Notes: generated by a model not told the origin, from the letters alone. Shown: positions 9,437-21,656, counted from the first letter of the stretch. The stretch: 47,593 nucleotides of DNA from Rhizophagus sp. LPA8_4_AMF (GCA_021464525.1 JADRCO010000156.1:1-47593), one strand, 5' to 3'. Numbers and translations are program-made.

Positions 9437-11477
9437 CCAATTATCAAGAAAATCAAGATTCAGCAAGTTAAAAAAGTCGTTAACAATTTTTTAAAATTAT
9501 AGTAAACTTGGCTAAAATGTTTTGATTTCTACATAATTTTTTCTAAATTCTTGAGTAGATGGTTGTTTAGTAATGGTTCCGATACTCCCGAATTCTTGAA
9601 TATCAGTCCGGTATGACTATTAAACGAAAAATTAAACGTTATCGTTATATTTATAAGAAATTTCACCTTTATTGATGAAATTCATTTGACAAATAGAGAT
9701 TTTTTTTCAATCCGTCTGAAGAAACTCGTAAAGACTGGTCCGTGATCAGGAGTCCAGCATCATAATGCGATCTGAATCGAGTCTTTGCTAGATTTAACTC
9801 TACGAGATTCTGAAAGTTTTTTATAATATTCCTATTCTTGACAAATTAGACTTACTGCCAGAATACACAACTTCCATCCAATTACACTAAGAAAAAGCTT
9901 TATAAGATATCGGCCAAATTCTAGACGAAGCCAAAATTGAAATTAGTCTACCAGTTTAGGCTGTTTGTTTAAGTGGGCGTTGGCGGCAGCACTCCTAAGA
10001 TTTTAAATGAGGTCATGTCTTAATCATATACTGAATTTGGTGAAAAAAACATGATGCTATGTAAAAAAATGAAAATCATTGAGAAAGATATAACTATGTT
10101 GTATAAATAATCGTTTTTATCTAAGTTCACAAAATATATAGTTCAACGTGAAATCGTAAGTCATTTAAAAGAAGGAGTTTGATCTCACATAAAAATCCAA
10201 AACTATTGTTTCTTCCCTCCCATTAAGGAAGGTCAAATATAATGTATTAAAATACATCTCAATTACCATTTCAATTTTCACGAAATATTGTTTTATCGTT
10301 TAGGATAGTGCACTTAAGTAACTTTTTGATACTACATACTTCTAATACTACGCTGCCGTTCACATGCGGATTAATCTTTGAAGACACTAAAATGAAGATT
10401 AAATGTTAAAAGAATATTGATAATTGAAAATTATATATCATTGATGTTTCAGTAAGTAATTAAAGACCTCTTAGTACGAACAGCGCTATCTTGAGAAATT
10501 TATATAAAAGGCTTCGTGCTGGCTCCCGCAGCTCAGAGTCACAGCTCAGACTGCAATTTGGCTCGTAAAATTTTTATTTGTTAATTTTTTTATTTTAAAC
10601 ATAAAAAAAATATATTATTGTGAAATTATACCAAAAATATATATTTAATTGTTGGTGGCGGGCGTGATTACAGGGGAATAGGCACACAAATTATCACCCC
10701 AGTAATCTCGAATTGATCACGTGAAACTTCCTATCCCACAAGTCACGTGGTGACGGCTATTTGGACATCACGTGTTCGGATCTATGATCACATGATTTAT
10801 TGTGCTACATATTATAAAATTTTCTTTTTATTTTCGAACAAAGAAAATACATAATGAAGGACGGGCCTTGTCGAGCAGTTATTATTAGGACAGTTAATTC
10901 ATAGTTTAAAATACTTTGTATTCTTTCTCCTCCATGTAATTACCATAATGCTATAATGACCAAACCTTCTTTAATAAATAAAGAAAACACAATCGATTAA
11001 CAAATATTAATAATTACATAATCAAATAATCAAACCATTTCAGACAATATTTTTGGGACGATCAGACTAAATTGGTTCTTTAACAATTAAGATATTAAAA
11101 ATATAAAGATACATTTTGTCTTGATATAATATAATACCTTTATCGTTATTAATCCATTTAATCCAATATCGTTAGAATATAATTACGAATAATATATCAT
11201 TGAAAGAAAGAACTGGTATATAGGAAACCTTATAATAATTATAATATATACGCTATGAGATTTAAAAAAAAAGATTTACTAATTGCAGCTTCATTTCGGT
11301 TAATTAATAATAATTTAATTTTTTTTTTTTTATGAAAATCCCATATATTTTTAATTTTTTTTTTTTTAAAAGAAAAATATATATATAAAGGATTTGAACG
11401 TCAAAAATAAATTTTTTTTAAAATTAAAAAAAAATTATATCCTTTTTTTATTCGAATCTTTGTTAAAAGAAAAAATC
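9437..11477. other. intergenic, apart from the CACGTG cluster
   Basis: No open frame or spliced gene could be supported. A relatively GC-rich patch at 10500-10800 contains the CACGTG cluster. Long poly-T runs at 11320-11370 precede the small membrane-protein gene. Confidence 0.4.
10718..10774. promoter_or_regulatory. three evenly spaced CACGTG (E-box) sites
   Basis: CACGTG occurs at 10718-10723, 10744-10749 and 10769-10774, giving start-to-start spacing of 26 and 25 bases. CACGTG is the core site of bHLH and some bZIP regulators. The patch is GC-richer than its surroundings and is 0.7 kb upstream of the small secreted/membrane gene at 11478. No regulator or target was demonstrated. Confidence 0.45.
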
Positions 11478-11720
11478 ATGAATAAAATTAATAAAATTCA
11501 AAAAAATCCTTTTAATAAATTCACATATATACTATTAATAGTTTTATTATATATCAATGTTGTTAAAAGTGAAGATCAATATGAACAACTTCGCAAATAT
11601 CAACCTTTTATTATAGCAGCAATAATAACTTCTTTAATTATTTTAGTGGGATTATGTTTAGCGTGCTTTTCTAGAGTTTGGAATCGATTAAAACTTTCAA
11701 GAGATCCAAGTTTTTGTTGA
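11478..11720 (+). CDS. small secreted or single-pass membrane protein (80 aa)
   Basis: The start chosen is the first ATG of the frame, after an A-rich leader. Residues 1-14 are basic and Asn-rich, and 15-29 are hydrophobic (FTYILLIVLLYINVV), ending in a plausible signal cleavage before SED. A short polar segment (EDQYEQLRKYQP) follows, then a strong membrane span at about 44-64 (FIIAAIITSLIILVGLCLACF) and a basic tail ending in Cys. This predicts a tiny type I membrane protein with a 14-residue ectodomain, or two spans if the signal is not cut. The Cys residues at the inner membrane face could be palmitoylated. No family was recognised. No intron is needed. Confidence 0.55.
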   Translation: MNKINKIQKNPFNKFTYILLIVLLYINVVKSEDQYEQLRKYQPFIIAAIITSLIILVGLCLACFSRVWNRLKLSRDPSFC

Positions 11721-12381
11721 CGGCAGGACCGGCATCTAAAACAACTGATTGATATACGATTTATATACTGTTTATCATATCATCTCTCTATAAACCTACA
11801 GCGAGACGCGAGAATTTCAAGACTACTGTAGAGTATTAGGCGAAAGAGGATTCAAGCACGATTATAATTTCATAGATTTAGCGCTGTAGATTCCAAAGTA
11901 TTTGCTATTTTATAATGAGAATAAATTTGATTTGTTGGTAATATTGTGAATTGGATGATGCTTGAATAAAAAAACGCTTACGATGAACAAAGAACATCAT
12001 AAAAAATTATGATAATTTGGCCAAAAAAGCCGTACAGCTAACGAGCCCCTGCTGATGACGTATTTGAAAATCAAAATGTTTTAATAATTCTACGCCATAA
12101 AAATTACAACGCGATTATTCGGTAGATTAATAATTTAACTATTTTTTTTTAGTTACATCTTTGACGTTAGAATGAATAGATTTACATAATATACAATTAA
12201 AAAAATTTGATTAATTATTCTAAAAATTGATTGAAGAACATCTAATTAATGACATTAATAAAAAAGGTAGTAGTAATATATATTTTTATACATACAAATA
12301 AACGGTAAAATACAAAATAAAATACAGACACAAATAAAATACTGTACTCTATTGATGATACTTCACTTACTGGCTACCTTG
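11721..12381. other. intergenic, no feature seen
   Basis: This AT-rich spacer between the small membrane-protein gene and the convergent BTB-TLDc gene has no supported open frame. AATAAA-type words on the minus strand just past 12382 could serve 3'-end formation of the BTB gene. Confidence 0.4.
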
Positions 12382-14064
12382 TTATTCATGTATTTCAACA
12401 ACCACATCATTACCTTCCCTATCTTTTTCTCTTCCACTTTCATCAACTTTTTGAGTAACCTCAAATACTTCATATTCTTCAATTTTATACTCGCCATCTC
12501 GCAAAGGTATAACATTTGGAACATAACTATTATGTTTAAGTCTAATCCCACCAGCTTGCATTAAAATATCAAATTTACCAAAACTTGGACCGGTACTTTT
12601 CCATAAATTTAAAGCAAATTTTTCTTCATCTTTTTTTATTCTCGCTATTTTTCCTTGTTTATCAGTAATAATATTTTCGGGTTGAATTTCATCTCGTTGA
12701 TTATTATTATTAGTACTTTCATCTGAAGAAAAACTAAATAAAAATGTGTTACCATTATGTTTAAATTTAGGCCAATAAGGATCTTCCCATTCGTCTGGAT
12801 TATATCCACCAATAAAAAAATCATCATGATTTTTTAATTTAAATAGTGTGATGGTACTTCTACGTTTTTTAACCTTACTATAAAAAGTAGATGATGATAA
12901 ACCATCTTTACTACCTCTTAATAATAATTTGAAATTATAAGGATTATTTTCTGTAGTATAATAAACGTTATCTGTTTGTCCTATATCTTTTCTATCAATC
13001 CAACTTGAAATTATTGCTCCTTGTTGTAAATTCATTATTTTAGATATTATCGCTCCACGATTTGGTAATAAATTAATGAATTTTTTTGGCTTAGGAATAG
13101 AGGTACCATTATTTCCATTTGTAGATTTTGTCGTCGATTTATTATGATAAACTTCCATTTCATCATAAAAGTTCGTTCCCAATACTGCTTTTAAAGGTGT
13201 AACTCTTAAATAAAAATCATTACTCTCCATATGATAAAATCTAATATGTTTTAATAATTTATCAAGTGTAAGAGATAATGATGCACAATCCTTTTCACTA
13301 AATTTATTAATATTTGTTTGAGTTAAATCTTCTGTATTAGCTATACCCCATTCAATTAATTTTTCGAACAATTGTAATTCACTAATTTCTAAAAGATCAT
13401 CTTGAACCAATTCTTCTAAACATACTTTTGGTAATGTAATAAATTCTGGTGAATTAAATAATTTTAAAGGATATTTTCGAATTTGAATCATACAATATTC
13501 TTGTAATTTCGTTAAAGAACTTGGTGGAAATGTATCCCGATATAATAAAAATAAATTCTCTTTTAACCAATCTTTACGTCCTAAAAGACAAAGTTGTGCA
13601 TAATCCAAAAATTCGTCAAGACATAATTCATCCGCTGCTTTTAAACAATCAAATATTTTTGATGAACTCATCTTATCGGTAAAATTTATCTTTCCTCCAT
13701 AAATGAACCTGAAAAATATAAAAAAAATGAATTTGTTTTTTTGTAATTAACTTTTAATCAAAAGGAAAAAGATTTAACCGACTCAAAAAAAAAAAAATAA
13801 AAATATTTTTCACCTTAATATAATATCAAATACATCGCTTTCAATATTTGGTTTACTAAATAAAATAATCCCATTTTCTTTTCTAGCCCAATCTGCACTA
13901 ACGGCTTTAGAAAAATATTTACTTCTAACCCTTAAAATATTTGAATGAACATGATATTTTTTTACATCAGGTTCTTCACCTACAGTAATTATCATATTGT
14001 AATCCGATGTATCCGTTAATAACATCGTTAAGTCTTTTGAAAGGCTCGAGTAAAATTCAGCCAT
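12382..14064 (-). CDS. BTB-BACK-TLDc domain protein (two exons, 525 aa)
   Basis: Exons are 13814-14064 and 12382-13708, with a 105-bp GT-AG intron. Joining them restores the BTB motif ILRFIYGG across the junction. Order: BTB at about 20-110 (YNMIITVG, YHVHSNILRVRSKYF), BACK-like helices at about 115-240 (LLEISELQLFEKLIEWGIA), an Asn/Ser-rich linker, then TLDc at about 315-505 (FKLLLRGSKDGLSSSTFYSKV, TITLFKLKN, FFIGGYNP, FDILMQAGGIRL). BTB-BACK proteins usually act as substrate adaptors for Cullin-3 ubiquitin ligases; TLDc domains are linked to oxidative-stress protection and V-ATPase regulation. The BTB-TLDc combination is greatly expanded in Glomeromycotina, with no specific role known. The gene looks intact. 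A decayed relative lies at 1084-1800. A candidate TATA box lies about 125 bases upstream. Confidence 0.9.
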
Positions 14065-14188
14065 ATTGAAAGAAATTTAAGAAATCAAGAAAAGATTTTT
14101 AAAATTTTTCGTTTATATTATCGATAAAAAAAAATTTAGGAAAAGAAACCAATTAAGAAACTGAAAGAAGATCAGGAGTTTATTTACA

Positions 14189-14196
14189 TTTATATA
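14189..14196 (-). promoter_or_regulatory. candidate TATA box for the BTB-TLDc gene
   Basis: TATATAAA on the minus strand lies 125 bases upstream of the ATG at 14064, in the 305-base gap between this gene and the end of the upstream glycosyltransferase gene. The gap holds no other recognised feature. Confidence 0.35.
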
Positions 14197-14369
14197 TCCG
14201 ACAAGTGATGATCTGTTTCACAAAACATTTTTTCTGTGCCATTTTTATTATTATACCAAATTAAGTCCTATGAAACCTATAACTATGACAAAAATAGAAA
14301 ATCTTTTATTTTTACTTGGTTATATTTTTACTAATTATATTTTTACTAGTTATATTTTAGTCTTTTTTT

Positions 14370-15643
14370 TTATTTTAAGCGATCCATGACTTCATTAAAT
14401 CGTTTTTCGCAATCTTTTTGTACTTCACATCCAGCTAAATTCACGACAAAATCACCTTTATGCCACTTATAGCGATAATCATTACCACAACTGCTATTTA
14501 ATGGTAAAGAATTCAAAGTTCTCTATTGAAAGAAAAAGTATACAGTATATATATTCATTATATTGATATGTGTTAATTCTTAACTCCTTTTAAAATAATG
14601 TCTTTTAATTTAACTTACCAAAGGGACGAATAAAATTCTTGAACTAACTTCAATGTCTTCAAAATCGATCAAAGCTTGCATCACAGTTTCTTCATATTTA
14701 AAATCTTTGAATAATCTAGGATTATAAACGGTTTTCAAAAATTTTCTAGACCAATGTGAATTATGTATGAGAAATGATGCTGTGTTAATACCAAAACAAT
14801 CATTTCCAATTATCATTTCTTTATTATCATATTCTGGTGATAATGTAATATCACGAAGTATAGTTGATGTAAGGCTAATAAAAGGATTCGAAATGAATAA
14901 ATTCTACCGAAATAAATTCAATGAAAAGATTGTTATTTATTTATAAGATTTTATTATCGAATTAGAGTCTGTTATGTCTTACCGAATCTATCCACCATAG
15001 CCAATCAGAGTTTGGATATTCATTCATAGTTTTTAATAAAGCTGGTATATTGGCCCAAGACTGCGAAAGGAAAAGAAAAAAAAAGAAAAATTATTAAAAT
15101 TCTTTTAACCAAATTTACCACCGTTATCAATATGGTGTATCTTATTAACTTGTGATTAGTATACGAATTGTCCGGTAATCTGATATTCTTTTTATTCTTT
15201 TTGTATTCTGGACTACAAAAAAAATCACTGAATTTTCATTTTTAATTTACCGCTTCTCGATCCCAATCTTCAATTCCTTTAATAACAAAGTTATACCCAT
15301 ACTTTTCAGCATAATTCTTTTTATTTCGAACACTCATCACGTTAAAATAATCACTAGATGTAGATATGTTATTATTATTCACTTCTTTTCCAGCATCAAC
15401 AATGGTAGTATCGCTGTTATTTACGTTATTTATAACTGTGACGATAGTTATTCTATGATTATATCTCCACCAAGGATCTCCTGATATGACAGACTCGGGA
15501 AACGGATAAATCAAATCCAAAAGAACAAAAGATATAAATACAGCCACGACGAATATTAAGGTACAATAAAATAATTCAGGTCTTCGCCTTGATTTTAAAG
15601 CAGGAGATCTTATTGAATTATAATAAGTCATTATAAGGAACAA
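14370..15643 (-). CDS. GT34-family Golgi glycosyltransferase (Gma12/Mnn10-like), four exons, 302 aa
   Basis: Exons are 15251-15643, 14983-15060, 14619-14903 and 14370-14522, all phase 0. It is predicted to be a type II Golgi membrane enzyme: short basic cytoplasmic tail, membrane anchor at about 22-46 (PELFYCTLIFVVAVFISFVL), then a luminal catalytic domain. Family signatures are the region YAEKYGYNFVIKG, WANIPALLKTMNEYP-SDWLWWID (about 133-156), NDCFGINTASFLIHNSHWS, and the C-terminal NSLPLNSS with KGDFVVNLAGC. Family members add galactose or mannose to glycans. The usual metal-binding D-x-D after WW is D156-S157-N158 in this model, with Asn falling exactly at an exon junction, so activity is uncertain. 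An ATG 12 bases downstream (MTYYNS) is an alternative start. A TATA-like TTATATATT lies about 85 bases upstream. Confidence 0.85.
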
Positions 15644-17663
15644 ATAATCGAAGAGAAGGGAGAAGAAGATAGGTTATGTGAAGGTGAAGTTATTGGGAAA
15701 ATTTGGAACGTAGTAAACTTCTGAATATATAAGAAGAAATAATATGATTGTGATAACTATTACGACGATTACGTCATTTGATAAGTTATCAAATATTTGA
15801 TAAGTTATTGATAAGTATTCATTAAAATCCTATTGTTACAAAAAAAACTTTCTTATTGCAGTAAACTATATATTATATAATAATACAGTATACAGTATGT
15901 TCTTTTTGGCATTCATATTACAAATATATAATTAGTTTCCCTTTGATAAACAAAATTGATATTCGCAAATTCATTGTTTGGATAATTTTTGTCATGAAAC
16001 ATTCACGTGATATTGTAGATACGGTTCTAATCAGGTTAGAAGTTTCGATATCTTCTTCAGCCCCAATTTCCGTACATATGACTAATCAACTAAGTTTTGA
16101 CCGGTTAATTAAATTTTTGATATATTTATAGTATTGAAAATTTTATCATCATTATCGTCGTTTTTTTCAAAATGTTGTATTCTACTAATTTGTGATTAAA
16201 AATATTCGGCCGGTTGATATCCAGTATTTGTCCTGTAATCGTCCAGAATTCGTTCGCCAAATATACCAGGCTAAACCATTTTTAAATACTGTATGGTTGC
16301 GATAAATTAAAAAATAAATTTGTGCGTAAGAAAATCATTCATACATAACCTTCGTACTTTTTTTTTATGCACACACTCTCAATTTTGAATCTAACGAACC
16401 AATAACTCCATTGTTTTTCTCTTCTTCGTAAATGAAAGAACAACCAACCATCACCATTCAACATCATTTCATTGAAATATTAAATGAACTCATAACCTTC
16501 CCTAAATGATTGTCATTGATCCAATTTTTTACAAATTTGATACTCATTCATACATCGTTCAAATTACTTGAAATTATGTTGTAAATGCTGAAAATTATAG
16601 ATTAATCGGTATAATAATTGTTTATCGAAGCTGAATTCTTTTTAAAAAAGAAAAGAGAATAAAATTTATGAGAAGTTGAATAAATAATTTTGACAAAGAA
16701 TTAAAAAAAGAGACCAATCCAATCTTCTAAAAAAAACAATGAACCAATCGGAAAATAATGAAAATATTATTATTTTTCAATGATATATTGCGGATCATTA
16801 CCAAACTGACTATTGATTTGGGTTTGAAACCTTTTTAATAACTTTTTAACTTATTATGGTAAGTATTACTTCTCCTAGTTCGATTGGAAAAACCTGGGTA
16901 AAAAAGTAATAAGAAAAAAAATATAAGGTTTAAAGGAAATAAAACATTCGGACTTAAATGACTTTATACGGTCATTTCACTAAATATGAAATAGATAACG
17001 AAATCTGTGCCACAAAAAAATGATTACGTATATATATATATATGTATGTGTATATATATTGAAAAGGAATAAATAAAAGTACAAACAAAAAAAAAATGGG
17101 ATAATGATTATATAAAATGAACCTATATTCGGAAATCATATTCAGAGTTGGATAAATGCATACATGACTTTCTTTTTTTTCTTCTTTCAATCGACGATAA
17201 ATGAGAAAATAAAATTTAGAAGTTTATTCTATTTATTTATTTTTTTTATTTATTTATTTTTTTTTATACAGCAATAAATTTAAATAATAATTTTTATTTT
17301 AACCTTACAAACATATTTATTAAAAGTTGATACACAGATAAAACAATACAACTTGACAATGTGACGACTTTTTGTAACTATACTGTTTTTATTATATTGT
17401 ATACAAGAGTAGGAAAGAGAATATTGATATTCATATGCATTATAAGCAAATTCTAATATTTATAAATGTAAAAAAAAATGAATGAAAAATATAATAAAAG
17501 AATTATATAATAAAGGTAGAAAAAGAAGAAAATTTTAAAAGGATGCAAACATTCTTTCATTAAAATTTTTATTTTACGCAGAAGCATAAAAGTGGGCTTT
17601 GTTTGTGAATCATTCCATTACTCTTAACAAGTAAAAGCAAAATCGAAGTGAATACGTGGCTCA
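15644..17663. other. intergenic, AT-rich, microsatellites
   Basis: No gene is supported. A (TA)n/(TG)n microsatellite lies at about 17030-17060 and (TTTA)n-like tracts at 17221-17272. Short open frames at 15943-16131 and 16972-17190 look random. Confidence 0.45.
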
Positions 17664-18483
17664 TTATTTACCGGTCATGTCGATCATGAGCCTTGAACGT
17701 TCGTTCTTCTTGTAAACGGACTTACGTGAGACATATTTCTTATGTGAAGTATACTATTAGAAAAAAAAAATGAGAAATTTTTTAAACGACTTTTTTTTCT
17801 TTTTTGTTAAAAATTTATAAATCTCGAAAAGAATTGTTCACAGGAGAAGAAAAAGGAGAATGTTTATATTAAATGTTTGTAATACTAATTTTATATATTA
17901 CCTGTGGGTCTTTATCAGTTTGATTGATACATCGACTGCACATTTTAGTGCCACGATCTATATTCAATACACCTTCTAATCTTTTAGGCATACCAACTAA
18001 TTTTGGTGGCTTATCAAGTTTAGCTCGTTTATTATTAACAACCAAAGAAGGAGGTTTATTTTTCATGTATTCATCATGTTTAGGATGTTGACATCTTTCA
18101 AGCTCTTGTGAAGGTTCTCTTCCTTCTTCTGAATCCGAAGGGGAAAGAGGCCTCTTACGTGAGCTTTTAGAAGTTTTGCTTTTAGAAGAAGCTGCTGCTG
18201 AACTTTTGGATGAAGTTGTTTTAGATTGTTTAGAACTTTTAGTTGCTTGTTTCGTTGTCTTTGTAGTGGTAGAACCTTCGTTTTTAGTAGAAGATGGTTC
18301 TTTAGAATTTTTGGATTCTTTCTTGATTTTTTGTGAAGTTTTTCCGCTGCCGTTAGTTGTAGTCGTTTCTTTGTTTTGAGTATCCTGAGAAGTTTCTTGA
18401 CCGCTCGTATCGATAGTTGGAGTTGGGTTAAGAATTGAAGATAATTTTCCGTTGGAATTTGTAATTTCTTGTTCGTTGCTCAT
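17664..18483 (-). CDS. Ser/Thr/Lys-rich low-complexity, probably nuclear protein (223 aa)
   Basis: Exons are 17902-18483 and 17664-17753, joined in phase 0 across a 148-bp GT-AG intron. The second exon (YTSHKKYVSRKSVYKKNERS, ending MIDMTGK) is basic and in frame. Residues about 30-105 are almost all S, T, K, A, Q and E, indicating disorder. A bipartite-looking basic patch with acidic serines follows (SSRKRPLSPSDSEEGREPS), consistent with nuclear import and CK2-type phosphorylation. The C-terminal third is the only part with folded character: CQHPKHDEYM, KLVGMPKRLEGVLNIDRG and MCSRCINQTDKDPQ. Its Cys/His pairs (C-x2-H and C-x2-C) could bind a metal. No family was recognised. Confidence 0.7.
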
Positions 18484-19451
18484 TGTTTTAAAAGAAAGTG
18501 TGTTAAGGGAAGAAAGAGAGAATTTTTTCTGGGAAAGATTATACTGAAGATCTTTTCTGGAGTAACTTAATTACGATTTACAACTTTGTAGTTGATCGAA
18601 AAAAATAAGAAATGGAAGAAAAAGTAGGAAAAAAAATCATTGGAATCAAATAGGTTTTGTTTTAAATAAAACGTTTTTATATATATATATATATACAATA
18701 AATATATATATTTTATATATATTTATATTATATATTAAATTTTTTTTTAATTTAAAATTTATTGTTTTTTATACAAAATTTTTTCTTTGTTTTCCCGTTT
18801 TAATCCTTAATAGAGATAGAATACAATATTATCTTACCTCTTTTTTTTTATTTATTTCAAATTTGCAAAGTTTGATCAGCAGCTATTAGGAGAGGGCTTT
18901 GCAAAAAAAAAAACAAAAAAAAAAAAAAAATTATAAAAAAAAAACAGCAAAAGCGGAAAAAAAATGGAATATATTTTTTTTTTTTCAAAAAAAGCAGGTT
19001 TTTTAAAAATATCCAAAACAATAGGGCCGAAAGAAAAAAATTTTTTTTTATATTATTTATATTAATTTTTTTTTTTATTATAATTTTGGGGTATACAAGT
19101 TTGGATACGTCAAACTTGCGTATTTTTAGTCACCTATTTTTTTTCGGTAATCACCTATTAATTTAAATCACATAAAATCTACATATAAATCACGTCACGA
19201 ATATTTATACATATATGTCACTTGATTATCATTCTGCTCGGCCTTGGGATCTTTCTTTTTTGTAAAGTGAATGTAACAAACATTATGACGTTTTAGGATA
19301 TTCGTATTACAAAGCCCTGCTTCAAATATATAATTGTTTTTTTTTTTCAGATTTTTCTTTTTTGGTAAATCCAAACATTCTTTTTTTTTTTTAAAAAAAA
19401 AAAAATTCATATATATATACATATATATATTAAAAAAAAATAAATAGTAAA
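18484..19451. repeat. A/T homopolymer and (TA)n-rich intergenic tract
   Basis: The gap between the divergent Ser/Lys-rich and F-box genes is dominated by (TA)n at about 18680-18740, poly-A at 18902-18960 and many poly-T runs to 19440. It must contain both promoters, but no specific element can be picked out. Confidence 0.6.
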
Positions 19452-21089
19452 ATGGCACAAAATTTACCATCACTTTGTCTCTTTAGAATCTTGGAATTTC
19501 ATTCAAATGATTTATTAATGTTATACAGATGCGCTCTCGTAAATCGGGATTGGTGTCAATTAACAATTCCATTTCTCTGGAAACGACCATTCAGTTTATT
19601 ACATTTATATACACCATCAAAACGTCTTATAGAAGTTTATATTTCAGGATTTTCAAGTAACGAACGTAATTCAATTAATTTACGTGAAAAAGAAGAGGAA
19701 GAAATACCAACGAAATCATTATTCAATTACGTTTCATTTTTAAGAGAATTGGATGTGGCACAAGCGATTAATTGTGTATCATCATGGTCATTAATTACAT
19801 TTGAAGAAAATTCTATTTCAAAAACTTTACCAATTATAATAATATTTTTAAAACATTTCGTTAAAAATTCACCAAAAATTTCTCAATTAATCTTTAATTT
19901 TAATTCAGATAATCATATATTTGGTTCAATTCATGATGGATGTAATATGATTAATTGGGAATTATTAACTTATAATAACGCTAATAATTGTTTTAAAAAA
20001 TTAAAAGTATTGGAATGTATAGGAGATTTTAATCCAAAACTTTTATTGATCTGTTCAATGATTTCAAAACAAATTGAAAAAATTCTTATTTCAATTTATA
20101 TTGATAAAAATATTATTCAATATCCTAATGAAATGGGTAAATTACAAAATTTATGTACTTTAATTCAAGTACAAAAAAATTTAAATACTTTAATTATTAA
20201 AAATGTTAGAAATGGTGGTTTAGGTGAACATGGTGTTCTTGATATATTAGAATTAACAAATGAAATTCATCATTCCCTTAAAATTTTATATTTTAAATTT
20301 GTAGAATTTAATAATTATAATTTTATAAAATCTATTAAAAATTTGAGAAATTTGGGTACATTAAAATTTGAATATTGTAATTTATCAAATCATCCTTTAA
20401 ATTTTAGTGATGATAATATTGAAGAAGGAAATTATTATTTGAGAGGTCTTTTTAATTTGAAAATATTTAAATCTAAAATTCAAATTCCGTTATTAACTTT
20501 TATGATATTACAAGCAAATGATAGATTAACTGTATTAGATGTGAGAGCTGAAGATATTAATTATCATGGATTAATTAATCTATTAGAAATAATTTCTCAA
20601 AATTGTAAAAATTTGTTGGAATTTTCGACTTATATTATACCTGATTATAATTTATTACCATTACTTTTACCAATTTTATCTTCAAATACAAAACTTGAAA
20701 AGTTGGTTATAGACGCAGAAACAGAAAATAATAATATTATTTCTGAGGATGTTAATAATTTTCTTCCAATACTTGGTAAACATTTACCACCCTCTCTACG
20801 CGTATTGAACGTTCTTACTAGATGGTTATTTCATTATGATTCTCTTGATAAATTCTTTCAAGGATCTTGCGCAAAACTTGAAGTGCTTAAATTAAAATTA
20901 ACTAATCTTATCAAAGATGGTCATATTGAAGTTATATTGAAACATTCAAAGAATCATTTGAAATTATTAGATATCGAAGGGACTGCAAGTATTAGTTATG
21001 ACACTTGGGACAAGCTACAACAAGAAGAACATCTACATGTTGAATTTCATCCCGATATCGAACCAACGATGCTTTCGAGAAATTATTGA
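19452..21089 (+). CDS. F-box-like protein with leucine-rich repeats (545 aa)
   Basis: A single uninterrupted exon. The N-terminal 40 residues form an F-box-like domain (LPSLCLFRILEFHSNDLL, then CALVNRDWCQLTIPFLWKRP), the segment that docks on Skp1 in SCF ubiquitin ligases. The rest is a solenoid of irregular leucine-rich repeats (for example LNTLIIKNVRN, LRNLGTLKFEYCNLS, RLTVLDVRAEDI, LEKLVIDAE, LEVLKLKLTNL, LKLLDIEGTASIS) that would select the substrate. Single-exon F-box/LRR genes of this layout and about this length form one of the largest expanded families in Rhizophagus. The frame is intact to a stop at the C terminus, so the gene is probably functional; its substrate cannot be predicted. 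Confidence 0.85.
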   Translation: MAQNLPSLCLFRILEFHSNDLLMLYRCALVNRDWCQLTIPFLWKRPFSLLHLYTPSKRLIEVYISGFSSNERNSINLREKEEEEIPTKSLFNYVSFLRELDVAQAINCVSSWSLITFEENSISKTLPIIIIFLKHFVKNSPKISQLIFNFNSDNHIFGSIHDGCNMINWELLTYNNANNCFKKLKVLECIGDFNPKLLLICSMISKQIEKILISIYIDKNIIQYPNEMGKLQNLCTLIQVQKNLNTLIIKNVRNGGLGEHGVLDILELTNEIHHSLKILYFKFVEFNNYNFIKSIKNLRNLGTLKFEYCNLSNHPLNFSDDNIEEGNYYLRGLFNLKIFKSKIQIPLLTFMILQANDRLTVLDVRAEDINYHGLINLLEIISQNCKNLLEFSTYIIPDYNLLPLLLPILSSNTKLEKLVIDAETENNNIISEDVNNFLPILGKHLPPSLRVLNVLTRWLFHYDSLDKFFQGSCAKLEVLKLKLTNLIKDGHIEVILKHSKNHLKLLDIEGTASISYDTWDKLQQEEHLHVEFHPDIEPTMLSRNY

Positions 21090-21656
21090 TTGTTATAAAA
21101 AAAAGGTGTGGTTAATAATTATGCTATTAATTATATTGGTGATTTGAATTTGAAAAAAAATTAAAAATTTGACATTTGCTTTGGTGGATTATTTGTGTAG
21201 CAACAGTTTACGTTTAGTATTTTGGTAGTTAACAAACCTCGCAAACCTCACAAACCTTTTATATCAACTTAATCGTTATAGTCACATTGTTTTGGTGGAT
21301 TGTTATTTTATTTTAACATATTGACTCGGTCATTTATTTTGAATAATAAATGTTTCAAATAAAACTTCCTTCTTTCAACGTTCGCTCATTGGCCAACTAC
21401 AAAAAGAATAAAACAATGCATCACTTTTAAATAAAGAATATTCCCAACATCATAAATATTGACAAATTATATTTCTGAAAGAATAAAAAAACATTTTTTT
21501 TTTATGTACTCAGTAATAAATAACGTGACGAATATTGTACATACCTCATACATTTTGTGCATGATTTGTTGACTTTATTATAAATAAAATAAATAAAATT
21601 TAAATAATTTTTTTTTTTAATACAAACGTAGTACATTGACATACCGTAAATTTCCT
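21090..21656. other. 3' region between F-box and Cys-rich genes
   Basis: This is the shared downstream region of two convergent genes. AATAAA-type signals occur on both strands (for example AATAATAAATG near 21340). No other feature was seen. Confidence 0.4.

Noticed and set aside
16140..16270. Weak similarity between this stretch and the first intron of the GT34 gene (about 15130-15200)
   Set aside because: Matches such as TTGTGATTA and CCGGT are too short and scattered to call a repeat by eye.
18176..18379. Plus-strand hydrophobic 67-codon frame
   Set aside because: It is the shadow of the Ser/Lys-rich gene on the minus strand; Leu/Val runs are the antisense of Lys/Ser codons.
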